Source: Flavobacteriales bacterium
Lineage (GTDB): Bacteria > Bacteroidota > Bacteroidia > Flavobacteriales_D > Sanyastnellaceae
NCBI GenBank assembly: GCA_030828175.1
Contig: JAURDB010000011.1
Coordinates: forward strand, 1 to 34,340
Length of the DNA: 34,340 bases
Reading direction: 5' to 3'
Part shown: in pieces, positions 7,035-16,351 of the stretch
Layout: every line of letters starts with the position of its first letter
Numbering within the stretch: position 1 is the first letter of the stretch
Position numbers and translations under genes: made by a program
The notes under the pieces: generated by a model
Databases searched by the model: none
Seen by the model: only the letters and a program-made list of their open reading frames with translations
What the model was told of the DNA's origin: nothing

Positions 7035-8277
7035 CGGCATTCGGTCGGGGCGGTATTTCCTTGGGCCAAGCCAGGAAATGCCGCTCCACCGGCATGCTGA
7101 GCGCACTCAGATTCAGGTGATCTGATGCCGCGGCGACGTCGCGCACAGTGCCATTCTTGGAGAGTATGGCGATGCCATTGGAGGCGGTCGAGTACGCCCG
7201 ATTGTTGATGCGGTCGTGCAACACGAAATAGGAGGCATCTTCCATGGATAGTCCAAAGGCCTTGCTGACGGCCTCGAGACGTTCTGCAATGTCGTCCTGA
7301 TCAAAGGGGGCATCACGCAACTCGATCTTGAAAAGCCGGCGGTGGATGAGCCGTTGACACAATTGCGACAGCACGGGGTCCGGATGGTCCTGCCACGCCT
7401 TGATGCAACAGATCACGTCGTTGTCGTCGAGGGCACAGAAAGACCCGAGCACTTCTGGATCCGCCATGAAACGGGCGCGGTCCAGGTCCTCCTTCAAGAA
7501 GGGGGCGAGTGCAGGGGTGGACCAAACATCTTCACCTCTTCGGGCCAGTTCCCCGGCCCGTTCAAGGATGCGCATCATCATCCATTCGGCCGCGAGCACC
7601 GTCTTGTGCAAGTACACCTGCCAGTACATCAACCTGCGTGAGATGATGAACTTCTCAATGGAGTAAATGCCCTTCTCGTCCACTACCAGGCGTCCCTCGT
7701 GTACGTTGAGCATGCGGATGATGCGCTCAGAGCTGATCATGCCTTCGCTCACCCCCGTAAAGAAGCTGTCCCGACGGAGGTAGTCCATGCGGTCCATATC
7801 GAGTTGAGAAGACACCAGGTCGTGGAGGAACCCTTTGGGGTGGTGGTCATTGAATATCTCAATGGCCACATCGAGCATGCCATGGAATTGGGCATTCAGC
7901 TCATTCATGATGAGTGTGCTGATCTCTTCGTGGTGCACACCGCTGACGATGCTGTGTTCCAATGCATGACTGAAGGGACCGTGGCCTACATCGTGAAGGA
8001 GAATGGCGAGACAGGCCCCCCGATACTCTTCTTCGGTAATGCTGATGCCTTTCTCCCGCAACGAATCGAGGGCCTCCTGCATGAGGAACAAGGCGCCGAT
8101 GGCATGGTGAAATCGGTTGTGGACCGCACCTGGATATACGAGGTGACTCAGCCCGAGTTGGCTGATTCTGCGCAGTCGTTGCACCCAGGGATGATCGAGG
8201 ACCCGAGTGAAGTCCGCGTAACGCAGTTGAATGAATCCGTACACCGGATCGTTGAGCAGCTTGGGACTTGCAGCCAT
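7024..8277 (-). CDS. HD-domain phosphohydrolase, SAMHD1/dGTPase-like
   Basis: The 417-residue protein carries the metal-binding HD signature: first His in HNRFHHAIG, the HD pair in LLHDVGHGPFSH, and the later Asp in QLDMDRMDYLRRD. This arrangement matches the large HD-hydrolase group that includes dGTP triphosphohydrolases and SAMHD1, so a nucleotide phosphohydrolase is the best guess. The substrate cannot be fixed from sequence. Residues from about 200 onward form the helical C-terminal region usual in this group. It is divergent from porX with 77 bases between starts and overlaps the end of rng by 11 bases, so it has no room for a separate terminator. Confidence 0.88.
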   Translation of the reverse strand: MAASPKLLNDPVYGFIQLRYADFTRVLDHPWVQRLRRISQLGLSHLVYPGAVHNRFHHAIGALFLMQEALDSLREKGISITEEEYRGACLAILLHDVGHGPFSHALEHSIVSGVHHEEISTLIMNELNAQFHGMLDVAIEIFNDHHPKGFLHDLVSSQLDMDRMDYLRRDSFFTGVSEGMISSERIIRMLNVHEGRLVVDEKGIYSIEKFIISRRLMYWQVYLHKTVLAAEWMMMRILERAGELARRGEDVWSTPALAPFLKEDLDRARFMADPEVLGSFCALDDNDVICCIKAWQDHPDPVLSQLCQRLIHRRLFKIELRDAPFDQDDIAERLEAVSKAFGLSMEDASYFVLHDRINNRAYSTASNGIAILSKNGTVRDVAAASDHLNLSALSMPVERHFLAWPKEIPPRPNAVKG

Positions 8278-8354
8278 GGCCGAAATTTGGTGTCTTTATT
8301 TGCACCGGCACCGCCGGGATGAAATAATTCTGAGCAATCGCCATTGAAGCATTG

Positions 8355-9923
8355 ATGACGCGCACTCCCCACATCCTTTGGGCCGATGATGAGATCGACC
8401 TCTTGAAGCCGCACATCCTCTTTTTGGAGGGTAAGGGCTACGAAGTCACAGGTTTTACCGATGGCGCTTCATTGTTGGAGGCTTTGGAGGCGGACCGAAT
8501 CGTCGATGTGGTGTTTCTCGACGAGAACATGCCCGGCTTGACGGGTCTGGAGACCTTGCAGCGCATCAAGGAAAAGCGCCCCCACCTTCCGTGTGTGATG
8601 ATCACCAAGAGTGAAGAAGAACACATCATGGAAGAGGCCATCGGGTCCAAAATGGTGGATTACTTGATCAAGCCCCTGAATCCAAACCAAATCCTGCTTT
8701 CGCTGAAGAAAATCCTCGACGAGAAGCGCTTGGTGGGAGAGAAGGCGATGAGTGACTACCAGCGCGAATTCCGCGAGCTCGGAATGCGGCTGATGGACAG
8801 GCTGGGTCGGGAAGATTGGGAAGACATCTACAAACGATTGGTCCATTGGGACATCGAACTTTCTGCTTCAGGGGACCAAGGGATGGCGGAAGTCTTGAGA
8901 ATGCAGCGTGCTGATGCCAGCCGTCAATTCGCCAAATACGTCACTTCCCACTACGGAGACTGGTTGTCTGATTTGGATCGCTGCGGTTCCGAGGAGGACC
9001 CTTTGCTCGCTCCCCATGTGATGTCGGAATCTGTGAAGCCCATGCTGGAGCAGGGGAAGCGGATCCTCTTCGTCTTGATCGACAATTTCCGTTACGATCA
9101 ATGGCGTGCGTTGGGCCCCGCCCTCGCTGATGCTTGGCAGGTCCAATCCGAAAGAATGCACTGGAGCTTTTTGCCCACAGCGACCCAATACGCCCGAAAT
9201 GCCATGTTTGCAGGGATGGTTCCCCTTCGCATCTCGCAGGTTTACCCGCAGTGGTGGAAGGATGAGCAGGCACAGGGCTCAAAGAATGCGCACGAGGCAG
9301 ATCTCTTGGGAGCGCAATTGGATCGATGGGGCTTCAAGGGGAGCTGGGGATACCACAAGATCACGGACCTGGCTGCAGGCCGGAAATTGCTCGAGGATTT
9401 TCACCAGATCAAGGCACGGGACTTCACGGCTGTGGTCTTCAATTTTGTGGACATGCTCAGCCATGCCCGAACGGAGAGCGAGATCATCAAGGAACTCGCA
9501 GAGGACGAAGGTGCCTATCGGTCGTTGACCATGAGCTGGTTTGAGCACAGTCCCCTGCGCGAACTGCTTGAACGGGCGGCAGAGGAGGGCATGGAGGTCG
9601 TATTGACATCGGACCACGGAACGGTGCAGGTCGATAATCCCATTCGCGTGCAGGGCGAAAAGGAAGTCACAGACAATCCCAGATACAAGACCGGGCGCAA
9701 CCTTCGACACGACGACGATGTTTTCTCAGTGACGGATCCCGAGGCATTTGGATTGCCCAAGGCGCATCTCTCCAGCCGTTACATTTTTGCAATGGAACGA
9801 GATTTCATGGTTTACCCCAACAACTTCAACCGGTTTGTTCGGTACCTCACCGGTACATTCCAGCACGGCGGCATTTCCATGGAGGAGATGCTTGTTCCCT
9901 TGGTGCATTTGAAGCCGAGATGA
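8355..9923 (+). CDS. porX: PorX-type response regulator with PglZ/alkaline-phosphatase-like domain
   Basis: Residues 1-125 are a receiver domain: acidic pocket WADDE, phospho-acceptor Asp in VVFLDENMPG, switch residue in MITKSEE and Lys in LIKPLN. A helical linker (about 125-220) leads to a PglZ / alkaline-phosphatase-superfamily domain with metal-site motifs VLIDNFRYDQWR and TSDHGTVQV. This two-part structure is PorX, the partner of the PorY kinase, which controls type IX secretion genes in Bacteroidota and has phosphodiesterase activity. The ORF track starts at a TTG; ATG 8355 is preferred. It overlaps tsaE by ATGA. A possible weak promoter (TTTG-N22-TAATTCTG, 8299-8332) lies upstream. Confidence 0.94.
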   Translation: MTRTPHILWADDEIDLLKPHILFLEGKGYEVTGFTDGASLLEALEADRIVDVVFLDENMPGLTGLETLQRIKEKRPHLPCVMITKSEEEHIMEEAIGSKMVDYLIKPLNPNQILLSLKKILDEKRLVGEKAMSDYQREFRELGMRLMDRLGREDWEDIYKRLVHWDIELSASGDQGMAEVLRMQRADASRQFAKYVTSHYGDWLSDLDRCGSEEDPLLAPHVMSESVKPMLEQGKRILFVLIDNFRYDQWRALGPALADAWQVQSERMHWSFLPTATQYARNAMFAGMVPLRISQVYPQWWKDEQAQGSKNAHEADLLGAQLDRWGFKGSWGYHKITDLAAGRKLLEDFHQIKARDFTAVVFNFVDMLSHARTESEIIKELAEDEGAYRSLTMSWFEHSPLRELLERAAEEGMEVVLTSDHGTVQVDNPIRVQGEKEVTDNPRYKTGRNLRHDDDVFSVTDPEAFGLPKAHLSSRYIFAMERDFMVYPNNFNRFVRYLTGTFQHGGISMEEMLVPLVHLKPR

Positions 9924-10417
9924 CCCAAGATTTGCCCTCACCGGAATCGGTTCCGGGCGAAATGGGACGGTTGCGTTGCAACTGGCGTTCTGCGCCCTTC
10001 GGCTTGTCCCAATTGACCAAAGTCGCGTCTGCTTTTCGCGAACATGTGGATTGGGGAGATGTGGTGGCACTTCAGGCACCCATGGGAACTGGGAAAACGA
10101 CCTTTGTATCGGCCTTGGTCAAGGTCATTGGAGCCGTTGATGCGGCATCCAGTCCCACTTTTGCATTGTGTCAGGAGTATCCCATGACGGAGGGGAACCG
10201 CATTGTGCGCCACTTGGATTTGTATCGAATCGAGCACGAATCCGAGCTGACGAATCTCGGTTGGGATGAATTGATGGACGACCCCATGGCCTTGACCTTG
10301 GTGGAGTGGCCGGAACGGGCCGCAGACCATTTCCCAGAACACGCGATGTTGCTTAGGATTGAGCTTCAGCCCGATGGACTTCGCCTTGCTTCTTTGTGGG
10401 TGAGGGAATCCGTGTAA
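9920..10417 (+). CDS. tsaE: tRNA threonylcarbamoyladenosine biosynthesis ATPase TsaE
   Basis: TsaE is the ATPase that works with TsaB and TsaD to make t6A at position 37 of ANN-decoding tRNAs. The 165-residue protein has the Walker A motif APMGTGKTT, the conserved SSPTFALCQEY after it, the HLDLYRI motif and LVEWPER near the end, all typical of the family. An N-terminal extension of about 25 residues precedes the usual start, but the ATG overlapping the porX stop (ATGA) is the natural coupled start. Its position between porX and the alanine-dehydrogenase-like gene recurs in Bacteroidota, as far as I recall. Confidence 0.95.
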   Translation: MTQDLPSPESVPGEMGRLRCNWRSAPFGLSQLTKVASAFREHVDWGDVVALQAPMGTGKTTFVSALVKVIGAVDAASSPTFALCQEYPMTEGNRIVRHLDLYRIEHESELTNLGWDELMDDPMALTLVEWPERAADHFPEHAMLLRIELQPDGLRLASLWVRESV

Positions 10418-10444
10418 ATTCCCATCCGAACCCTACAACCAGTC

Positions 10445-11665
10445 GTGGAAACCAAGGAACGCATCCGCCGTTTGGCCTTTCAAGCGGCCCTCTCCCCCCA
10501 AGAAGAGATGCTGGCCGTACCCACCGGCGAGCAGGCCCTCCGCATTGGAATACCCAAGGAAATTGTTCTGCAGGAGCGCCGCGTGGCATTGGATCCGGAT
10601 GCCGTAGGCCTTTTGGTCGCCCATGGTCACGACGTTGTGGTAGAAACAGGGGCCGGGAAACATGCTCAATTCTCCGATTCGGATTACAGCGAAGCTGGAG
10701 CCCTCATTGCTCCGGATGCCAAATCGGTATACGAGAACGACATCATCCTGAAAGTCGCGCCTCCCCAAGAGGCGGAACTGGAGCACATGCGCGACCGCCA
10801 GACCATCTTCAGTGGTCTGCAGCTCGCCACCCACCCGGAGACCACCATCGAGAAGATGATGGACCGCAAGATCACGGCCGTTGCATGGGACTTCATGCGG
10901 GACCGGACCGGCATCTATCCCCTGGTGCGTGCCATGGGAGAGATTGCGGGTACGACCAGCATTCTCATCGCCGCGGAATACCTGGCCCATCCGGAGTTTG
11001 GCGATGGCAGCATGATGGGCGGCATGACGGGGGTTGCCCCTTCAGAAGTGGTCATCATCGGAGCGGGAACCGTGGGAGAGTTCGCCACCAGGGCCGCCAT
11101 CGGGCTGGGTGCCTCCGTGCGCGTCTTCGATTCGAATCCCTACCGTCTGCGCCGCCTCCGCGGAGAAATCGGAGGTCGATTGTGGACCAGTACGCTGCAC
11201 CCCAAGGTGCTCAAGGAGTCGCTTCGTGAGGCCAATGTGGTGATTGGTGCCGTGCGCCCGCATCAGGGCCGCACCCCGATGATCGTCACCGAAGACATGG
11301 TGCGGGACATGCGGGATGGCTCGGTCATCGTGGATGTCAGCATCGACAGTGGTGGATGTTTTGAAACTTCGCGGCTCACCAACCACCAGGAGCCCGTTTT
11401 CGTGGAGCATGGGGTCACGCATTACGGTGTGACCAACATCCCGAGCCGCGTGCCCCGCACAGCGAGCTTGGCCCTTTCCAACCAGCTTGGACCCATGCTG
11501 CAACAGGTAGGTGAAAGCGGAGGAATCGACCGGGACATCGAGATGAATCCGATGATCCGCAGCGGACTCTACCTCTACAGGGGCAATGTGGTCAACCGAG
11601 ACCTCGCCGAAGCTTTTGGCTGGCCCTTCAAGGACCTCAACCTCTTGCTGGCCACCATGGATTGA
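10445..11665 (+). CDS. ald: Alanine dehydrogenase / NAD(P) transhydrogenase-like protein
   Basis: The 406-residue protein has the two-domain fold of alanine dehydrogenase: an N-terminal substrate domain beginning RIGIPKEIVLQERRVAL and a Rossmann NAD-binding domain with VIIGAGTVGEFATRAA, then VDVSIDSGGCFE. Alanine dehydrogenase interconverts alanine and pyruvate using NAD. The substrate-binding Arg (ERRVAL), Lys (IILKVAPP) and late Asp are kept. The residue aligning with the catalytic His of the classic enzyme (FLHLA) is Gln here (SGLQLA). I recall the same change in other Bacteroidota copies. The true reaction is therefore uncertain. The start is GTG 10445; the extension before RIGIPKE is normal in the phylum's homologs. 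A strong terminator follows directly. Confidence 0.82.
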   Translation: METKERIRRLAFQAALSPQEEMLAVPTGEQALRIGIPKEIVLQERRVALDPDAVGLLVAHGHDVVVETGAGKHAQFSDSDYSEAGALIAPDAKSVYENDIILKVAPPQEAELEHMRDRQTIFSGLQLATHPETTIEKMMDRKITAVAWDFMRDRTGIYPLVRAMGEIAGTTSILIAAEYLAHPEFGDGSMMGGMTGVAPSEVVIIGAGTVGEFATRAAIGLGASVRVFDSNPYRLRRLRGEIGGRLWTSTLHPKVLKESLREANVVIGAVRPHQGRTPMIVTEDMVRDMRDGSVIVDVSIDSGGCFETSRLTNHQEPVFVEHGVTHYGVTNIPSRVPRTASLALSNQLGPMLQQVGESGGIDRDIEMNPMIRSGLYLYRGNVVNRDLAEAFGWPFKDLNLLLATMD

Positions 11666-11695
11666 GCCGCTTTGAGGTCGTGCAAAGTGGCTTTT
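11665..11695 (+). terminator. Intrinsic terminator after the porX-tsaE-ald operon
   Basis: GCCGCTTTG and CAAAGTGGC pair over nine positions with one G-T wobble, extended by one A-T pair, around an eight-base loop, and TTTT follows. The left arm begins at the last base of the ald stop codon. It sits in the 38-base gap between convergent ald and mutS. The T-run side matches plus-strand transcription. Confidence 0.75.
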
Positions 11696-11703
11696 GCCTG
11701 GCC

Positions 11704-14376
11704 TCAGCCGCCAACCCGCTTGCGGATCTCGTGCAATTTCAGCAGTGCCTCCACGGGCGTGAGCCGGTCGATGTCCAGCCCGAGCAAGTCTTCTTTGATG
11801 TCCTCCAGAACGGGATCATCGAGTTGGAAGAAGCTCATCTGCAAACCTTCTTCGGGCAGCGACGTGCCTTTCGAGTCACGGGAAGGGCCCGCAGGATTGC
11901 CGCGTTGCCCTCGTCCTGCGCCTTGGGATTCCAGGCCTTCCAGCACCTCCTCTGCCCTCCGCACAAGGGCGCCGGGCATGCCGGCCAATTTGGCGACGTG
12001 GATGCCAAAGCTGTGCTCGCTGCCGCCGGGGATGAGCTTCCGCAGGAAGATCACCTTGCCGTCGCGCTGCTCTACGCTGACGTTGGCGTTGTGGATGCGC
12101 GGAAAGCGGTCCGCCATCCGGTTGAGCTCGTGGTAGTGGGTGGCAAACAGGGTCTTGGCGCGGCACTTCGGGTGCTCGTGCAGAAACTCCGCGATGGCCC
12201 AGGCGATGCTGATGCCGTCATAGGTGCTGGTGCCCCGACCGATTTCATCCAGCAGCACGAGCGACCGATCCGAAAGGTTGTGCAGGATGGACGCCGTTTC
12301 GTTCATCTCCACCATGAAGGTGGATTCGCCCGCGCTCAGATTGTCTGAAGCGCCCACCCGTGTGAACACTTTGTCGACCACGCCCATGCGCACCGACCGG
12401 GCCGGTACGTAGGAACCCATTTGGGCCATCAGCGCGATGAGTGCGGTCTGGCGGAGCAGGGCACTCTTGCCCGACATGTTGGGGCCGGTGATCATCAGGA
12501 TTTGCCGGTGGTCGCGGTCGAGGGCGACATCGTTGGCCACATAGGACTCCCCCTCGGGAAGGCAGCGTTCGATGACGGGGTGGCGCCCCCCCACAATTTC
12601 CAGCTCGGCACCTTCCACCAATGTCGGCCGGGTGTATCCGTTGTCTTCTGCAACCTCGGCAAAGCCCAGAAGGAGGTCCAGGCCTGCCACGGCGCGGGCC
12701 GTGGCCTGCAGCACGGGCAGGAAGGGGTGCAGGGAAGTGACCAGTCGGGCAAAGGCCTCCCTCTCCACGACATCGAGGCGCTCTTCCGCGTTGAGGATGC
12801 GCTGCTCGAGTTCTTTGAGTTCGGGTGTGATGTAGCGTTCCGCCTGCGTCAAAGTCTGCTTGCGGATCCAGTCCTCGGGCACCTTGTCCTTGTGGGCGTG
12901 GCGCACCTCCAGGTAGTAGCCGAAGACGTTGTTGAAGGCAATCTTGAGGGAGGCGATCCCGGTCGCTTCCATTTCGCGCTGCCGGATGCCCTCGAGTTTG
13001 GACTTCCCATTGTCGCGGAGGTCGCGCAGCTCATCGAGTTCATCCACGACACCCGGGGCGATGGTGGCGCCTTTGCCGAGGACGCCGGGCGGGTCCTCCG
13101 TAAGCTCGCTGCGCAGACGTTCCAATGCGGCATCTGCCGGGTCGAGCCGACCCGCCCACCGTCCGATCACCGGGTCGTCCGAGCTGTCCACCATGAGCCG
13201 GAGCGCTTCGACGGCGGTCAAGGCGCGGCGCAGCCGGTCGAGCTCTGCAGGAGAAATCCGCACGGCAGCCGTCTTGGCCAACAGCCGCTCCAAATCGCCA
13301 ATCCGTCCGAGCTCGGCGATGAGGTCGGCCCGCATTTCCGGTTGGGCGAGGAAGGCGGCCACCGCTTCGTGGCGTTTGGCAATGCCCTCGGCTTCACACA
13401 GCGGTTGTGCAATCCAGCGGCGGAGCATCCGTGCACCCATGGGGGTCGCCGAGCGGTCGAGAATGTCCACGAGGGCCGTGCCTTCCGGATGGGTGGGCGC
13501 GAGCAGTTCCAGGTTGCGGATGGTGAATCCGTCCATGGCCACGTTGCGGCCCCATTCCACCCGCCCCAGCGAGGCGATGTGACCGAGGCGATCGTGTTTG
13601 GTGGTCCCTACGTAATGCAGGGCGGCTCCCGCTGCAATGATGGCCAGCGGCTGTCCTTCAAGGCCGAATCCCTTCAGTCCCTTCGTACCGAAATGACCTT
13701 CCAGGATTTCGCGCGCGAAATCTCCCTGCCACACCCAATCGTCCAGAGGAAAGCGGTATCCTGAAAGGTTGAGCGATTCAGGTTCGCCGTGCCTGAGGTG
13801 CAAGGTTTCTTTCGGACGGAAGGTCCGGAGCATGGGCGCAATTTCTTCCGGGGTGCCTTCTCCTGCGAGAAATTCGCCCGTGGAGACATCGAGGAAGGCC
13901 ACACCGGCTCTTTCCCGCTTGTTTGGACCGCGTCCCTCCAGGACGACGTGTACGGCGGCCAGCCAGTTGTTTTCGCGTGCCTCCAGCACCTGGTCGTTCA
14001 GGGCCACTCCTGGGGTGACCATCTCCGTGACCCCGCGCTTGACGATGGTCTTGGCGGTTTTCGGGTCTTCCAGTTGGTCACAAACGGCTACGCGATGACC
14101 GGCCCGGACCAGCTTGGGCAAGTAATTCTCGAGCGCGTGGTGAGGGAATCCCGCCAGCTCCACCTCGGAAGCGGCGCCATTTTTCCGTGCGGTCAGCACG
14201 ATGTTCAGCACCTTGGCAGCGGTCACCGCATCTTGTCCGAAGGTCTCGTAAAAGTCGCCCACCCGGAACAGCAAAAGCGCGTCGGGGTGCTGGGATTTGA
14301 CCCGGTTGTATTGGGCCATCAGGGGCGTTTCCTTGGCGCCCTTTTTCTTGGTGGATGTTGCCGCGGCCTTGGCCAT
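11704..14376 (-). CDS. mutS: DNA mismatch repair protein MutS
   Basis: MutS recognises mismatches and small loops and starts mismatch repair. The 890-residue length is normal. Visible elements are the mismatch-reading motif VGDFYETF (about residue 40), the Walker A loop GPNMSGKSALLRQ, Walker B LVLLDEIGRGTSTYDG, and FATHYHEL, followed by a C-terminal dimerisation region. A Lys/Ala-rich stretch of about 20 residues precedes the mismatch domain. The gene starts 7 bases after clpX and so probably belongs to the tig-clpP-clpX transcript. The opposite-strand ORFs of up to 447 codons listed here are shadows of its GC-rich codons. Confidence 0.97.
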   Translation of the reverse strand: MAKAAATSTKKKGAKETPLMAQYNRVKSQHPDALLLFRVGDFYETFGQDAVTAAKVLNIVLTARKNGAASEVELAGFPHHALENYLPKLVRAGHRVAVCDQLEDPKTAKTIVKRGVTEMVTPGVALNDQVLEARENNWLAAVHVVLEGRGPNKRERAGVAFLDVSTGEFLAGEGTPEEIAPMLRTFRPKETLHLRHGEPESLNLSGYRFPLDDWVWQGDFAREILEGHFGTKGLKGFGLEGQPLAIIAAGAALHYVGTTKHDRLGHIASLGRVEWGRNVAMDGFTIRNLELLAPTHPEGTALVDILDRSATPMGARMLRRWIAQPLCEAEGIAKRHEAVAAFLAQPEMRADLIAELGRIGDLERLLAKTAAVRISPAELDRLRRALTAVEALRLMVDSSDDPVIGRWAGRLDPADAALERLRSELTEDPPGVLGKGATIAPGVVDELDELRDLRDNGKSKLEGIRQREMEATGIASLKIAFNNVFGYYLEVRHAHKDKVPEDWIRKQTLTQAERYITPELKELEQRILNAEERLDVVEREAFARLVTSLHPFLPVLQATARAVAGLDLLLGFAEVAEDNGYTRPTLVEGAELEIVGGRHPVIERCLPEGESYVANDVALDRDHRQILMITGPNMSGKSALLRQTALIALMAQMGSYVPARSVRMGVVDKVFTRVGASDNLSAGESTFMVEMNETASILHNLSDRSLVLLDEIGRGTSTYDGISIAWAIAEFLHEHPKCRAKTLFATHYHELNRMADRFPRIHNANVSVEQRDGKVIFLRKLIPGGSEHSFGIHVAKLAGMPGALVRRAEEVLEGLESQGAGRGQRGNPAGPSRDSKGTSLPEEGLQMSFFQLDDPVLEDIKEDLLGLDIDRLTPVEALLKLHEIRKRVGG

Positions 14377-14383
14377 GGCGCGT

Positions 14384-15610
14384 TCAGGAAGCGACTTTCA
14401 GCCGACCCTGATCGCTGTCGTCGAATTGTTGACGGGCATATTCGCCGGTGACGCGCAGCTCATCGACCCCTTCCTTTCCCGGAAGTTCGAACATGGCGTC
14501 GCTCAGCACCGCTTCACAAATGCTGCGCAACCCGCGGGCGCCCAGCTTGCACTCCACCGCCTTTTCCACGATGAAATCGAGGGCGTCAGCATCGAATTGA
14601 AGGGCAATCCCATCCAGTTCAAACAGGCGCTGGTATTGCTTGATCAGCGCATTCTTGGGCTCGGTCAGAATGCGGCGCAGCGCATCCGGATCGAGCGGGT
14701 CGAGGTGCGTCAGCACGGGGAAGCGACCGATGAGCTCCGGAATGAGGCCGAAGCTCCGGAGGTCGGCCGGTGCAATGGCGGAGAGCAGGGTCTCGGGCCG
14801 GGTCTCTGCCCCTGTGTTGAATCCGATGCTCGATGTGGCAATGCGCCGCTCGATGTGCTGCTCGATGCCGTTGAACGCCCCGCCGCAGATGAAGAGGATG
14901 TTCCGGGTGTCGATGGAGATCAGCTTCTGCTCGGGGTGCTTTCGGCCGCCTTGTGGGGGTACATTGACCTCTGCACCTTCGAGCAACTTCAGCAATGCCT
15001 GCTGCACGCCCTCACCACTCACATCGCGGGTGATGGAAGGGTTGTCGCTCTTGCGGGCAATCTTGTCGATTTCGTCGATGAAAACGATGCCACGTTGCGC
15101 CTTGGCAACATCGTAATCGGCGGACTGGAGCAATCGGGAAAGCACACTCTCCACGTCTTCCCCCACATAGCCAGCTTCTGTCAGGATGGTGGCGTCGGCG
15201 ATGCAGAAAGGCACCTTCAACAGACGCGCGATGCTGCGCGCCAGCAACGTCTTGCCCGTTCCCGTTTCTCCGACCAGGACAATGTTGGACTTCTCAATCT
15301 CCACATCGTTTCCTTCCGCAGGGTGGGCGAGGCGCTTGTAGTGGTTGTAGACCGCGACGCTCAACGTGCGCTTCGCGTTTTCCTGACCGATGACGTATTC
15401 ATCGAGGAAGCGCTTGATGTCGGCGGGCCTTTCCAGCTGCAGGCTGGGATCGAATCCACCATCGCCATCTGAATGGCGTTCTTCCTTGACGATGGCGTCC
15501 GCCTGCTCAATGCAATGGTCGCAGATGTGGCCCGTCACCCCCGCGATGAGGATGTCGACTTCCGACTTCTTGCGTCCACAGAAGGAACAGTTGATTTCTC
15601 GATCCGCCAT
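14384..15610 (-). CDS. clpX: ATP-dependent Clp protease ATP-binding subunit ClpX
   Basis: ClpX unfolds tagged or specific substrates and feeds them into ClpP. The N-terminal zinc-binding domain has Cys at 8, 11, 30 and 33 ([14 protein letters not shown]). The AAA+ domain shows Walker [12 protein letters not shown], Walker [13 protein letters not shown], and the central region [14 protein letters not shown]. Length (408) is standard. It follows clpP with a 7-base gap and precedes mutS with the same gap, consistent with one transcript and matched expression of ClpX and ClpP. Confidence 0.97.
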   Translation of the reverse strand: MADREINCSFCGRKKSEVDILIAGVTGHICDHCIEQADAIVKEERHSDGDGGFDPSLQLERPADIKRFLDEYVIGQENAKRTLSVAVYNHYKRLAHPAEGNDVEIEKSNIVLVGETGTGKTLLARSIARLLKVPFCIADATILTEAGYVGEDVESVLSRLLQSADYDVAKAQRGIVFIDEIDKIARKSDNPSITRDVSGEGVQQALLKLLEGAEVNVPPQGGRKHPEQKLISIDTRNILFICGGAFNGIEQHIERRIATSSIGFNTGAETRPETLLSAIAPADLRSFGLIPELIGRFPVLTHLDPLDPDALRRILTEPKNALIKQYQRLFELDGIALQFDADALDFIVEKAVECKLGARGLRSICEAVLSDAMFELPGKEGVDELRVTGEYARQQFDDSDQGRLKVAS

Positions 15611-15617
15611 GGTGTAA

Positions 15618-16304
15618 TCAGCCGGCCTTGCGCTCGAGCACCTCGTCGATCATGCCGTATTCCTTGGCTTCATCGGCGATCATCCAGTAGTCGCGGTCAC
15701 TGTCCTCCCACACTTTCTTGTAGTCCTGCCCGCTGTGGTGGGCGATGATTTTGTAGAGCTCTTCCTTGAGCTTGCCAATCTCCCGCGCCGTGATTTCAAT
15801 GTCGCTGGCCTGACCACGGGCACCACCCAAGGGCTGGTGAATCATGGTGCGGCTGTGCTTGAGGCCCGTCCGCTTGCCGGCAGCACCGGCACAGAGCAAC
15901 ACGGCCCCCATGGAGGCTGCCATGCCCGTGCAAATCGTCGCCACGTCGGGACGGATGTACTGCATGGTGTCATAGATGCCGAGGCCCGCATACACGCTGC
16001 CTCCGGGCGAGTTGATGTAGATCTGGATGTCCTTGGTGGGGTCCGTAGACTCCAGGAACAGCATCTGCGCCTGGATGATGTTGGCGATGTAGTCGTCCAC
16101 CCCGGTACCGAGGAAGATGATGCGGTCGGCCATCAGGCGGGAGAAGACGTCCACCTCGCGGAAGGGCATCTGTCGCTCCTCGATGACGGTCCGGGTCATG
16201 TTCTCGGGTCCGTGTACGGCGGAGATGTAGTCCTCAACGTGGTGGCTGGTGAAGCCGCGGTCCTTGACGGCGTACTTCAGGAATTCCTTTCGCGTGGTCA
16301 TCAT
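15618..16304 (-). CDS. clpP: ATP-dependent Clp protease proteolytic subunit ClpP
   Basis: ClpP forms the 14-subunit protease barrel that degrades proteins delivered by ClpX. The catalytic Ser lies in [11 protein letters not shown], the His in MIHQPLGG and the Asp in the following helix region (DRDYWM or nearby). [16 protein letters not shown] is also diagnostic. At 228 residues it is slightly longer than E. coli ClpP, the extra length being an N-terminal part before REVDVFSRL, which includes the usual propeptide region. Two adjacent ATG codons (16304, 16301) are equally possible starts. It lies between tig and clpX. Confidence 0.96.
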   Translation of the reverse strand: MMTTRKEFLKYAVKDRGFTSHHVEDYISAVHGPENMTRTVIEERQMPFREVDVFSRLMADRIIFLGTGVDDYIANIIQAQMLFLESTDPTKDIQIYINSPGGSVYAGLGIYDTMQYIRPDVATICTGMAASMGAVLLCAGAAGKRTGLKHSRTMIHQPLGGARGQASDIEITAREIGKLKEELYKIIAHHSGQDYKKVWEDSDRDYWMIADEAKEYGMIDEVLERKAG

Positions 16305-16351
16305 GAGTGCTGAAAGTTAGCCCCGGACGTCCACAAGGCCACGCACAATCT

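Noticed and set aside
12421-13764. 447-codon plus-strand ORF opposite mutS
   Set aside because: It lies wholly within the well-supported mutS gene and reads as an antisense shadow of GC-rich codons, with no recognisable domain.
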